Shown here piece by piece: positions 5,535 through 5,555 of a DNA stretch of 5,555 nt. The DNA comes from Porticoccaceae bacterium. GTDB taxonomy: Bacteria > Pseudomonadota > Gammaproteobacteria > Pseudomonadales > Porticoccaceae. The position numbers were made by a program, and so were the translations under genes. The DNA lies in contig PCDB01000011.1 of the NCBI GenBank assembly GCA_002591625.1, positions 20,096-25,650 on the forward strand, written 5' to 3'. How positions within the stretch are numbered: position 1 is the first letter of the stretch; each line of letters begins with the position of its first letter. The notes under the pieces were generated by a model. The model saw only the letters and a program-made list of their open reading frames with translations. It was not told where the DNA came from and made no database searches.

Positions 5535-5555
5535 TCGAGGGAGTTAACATAACCT

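Overview
The window reads as one co-oriented, closely packed bacterial gene set on the + strand. By eye the base composition is moderately AT-rich (roughly mid-40s % GC). The protein families fit a free-living proteobacterium, perhaps an aquatic gammaproteobacterium, but no taxonomic marker is present, so this is only a guess.

Layout. (1) The first ~50 bases probably hold the last codons of an upstream gene whose TGA overlaps the next ATG (ATGA). (2) From 50 to 898 runs a frame for a polytopic membrane protein. It is interrupted once, by an in-frame TAA at 506-508; coding resumes in the same frame with more membrane helices, so this looks like one gene split by a nonsense change. The three strongest helices share the spacing [D/E]-x3-W-x7-E, and that repeat lies on both sides of the stop. 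(3) A ~100-base gap (899-1001) contains a strong imperfect hairpin and no gene. (4) Two tandem, diverged paralogues (1002-2567 and 2570-4189) encode FAD-dependent oxidoreductases of the phytoene-desaturase/PYROXD2 type (COG1233-like), 2 bases apart. (5) A 23-codon open frame (4179-4250) with a very good Shine-Dalgarno overlaps the end of the second oxidoreductase and the start of the next gene. (6) 4243-5433 encodes a GcvT-like, probably tetrahydrofolate-dependent aminomethyltransferase or demethylase, with an unusual N-terminal extension and many cysteines. (7) The last ~120 bases are non-coding, AT-rich, and carry an 8-bp direct repeat 20 bp apart, with a purine-rich possible ribosome site near the window edge that may serve the next gene.

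How the genes may work together (inference). The spacing suggests one transcript from the first oxidoreductase to the GcvT-like gene. A pair of flavin oxidoreductases with a folate-dependent C1-transfer protein resembles, in logic, the FAD + GcvT module pairing of dimethylglycine and sarcosine dehydrogenases. Here, though, the flavoproteins are of the desaturase/PYROXD2 type and are separate polypeptides. A pathway that oxidises and demethylates a small or isoprenoid-like substrate is possible, but the substrate cannot be read from the sequence.
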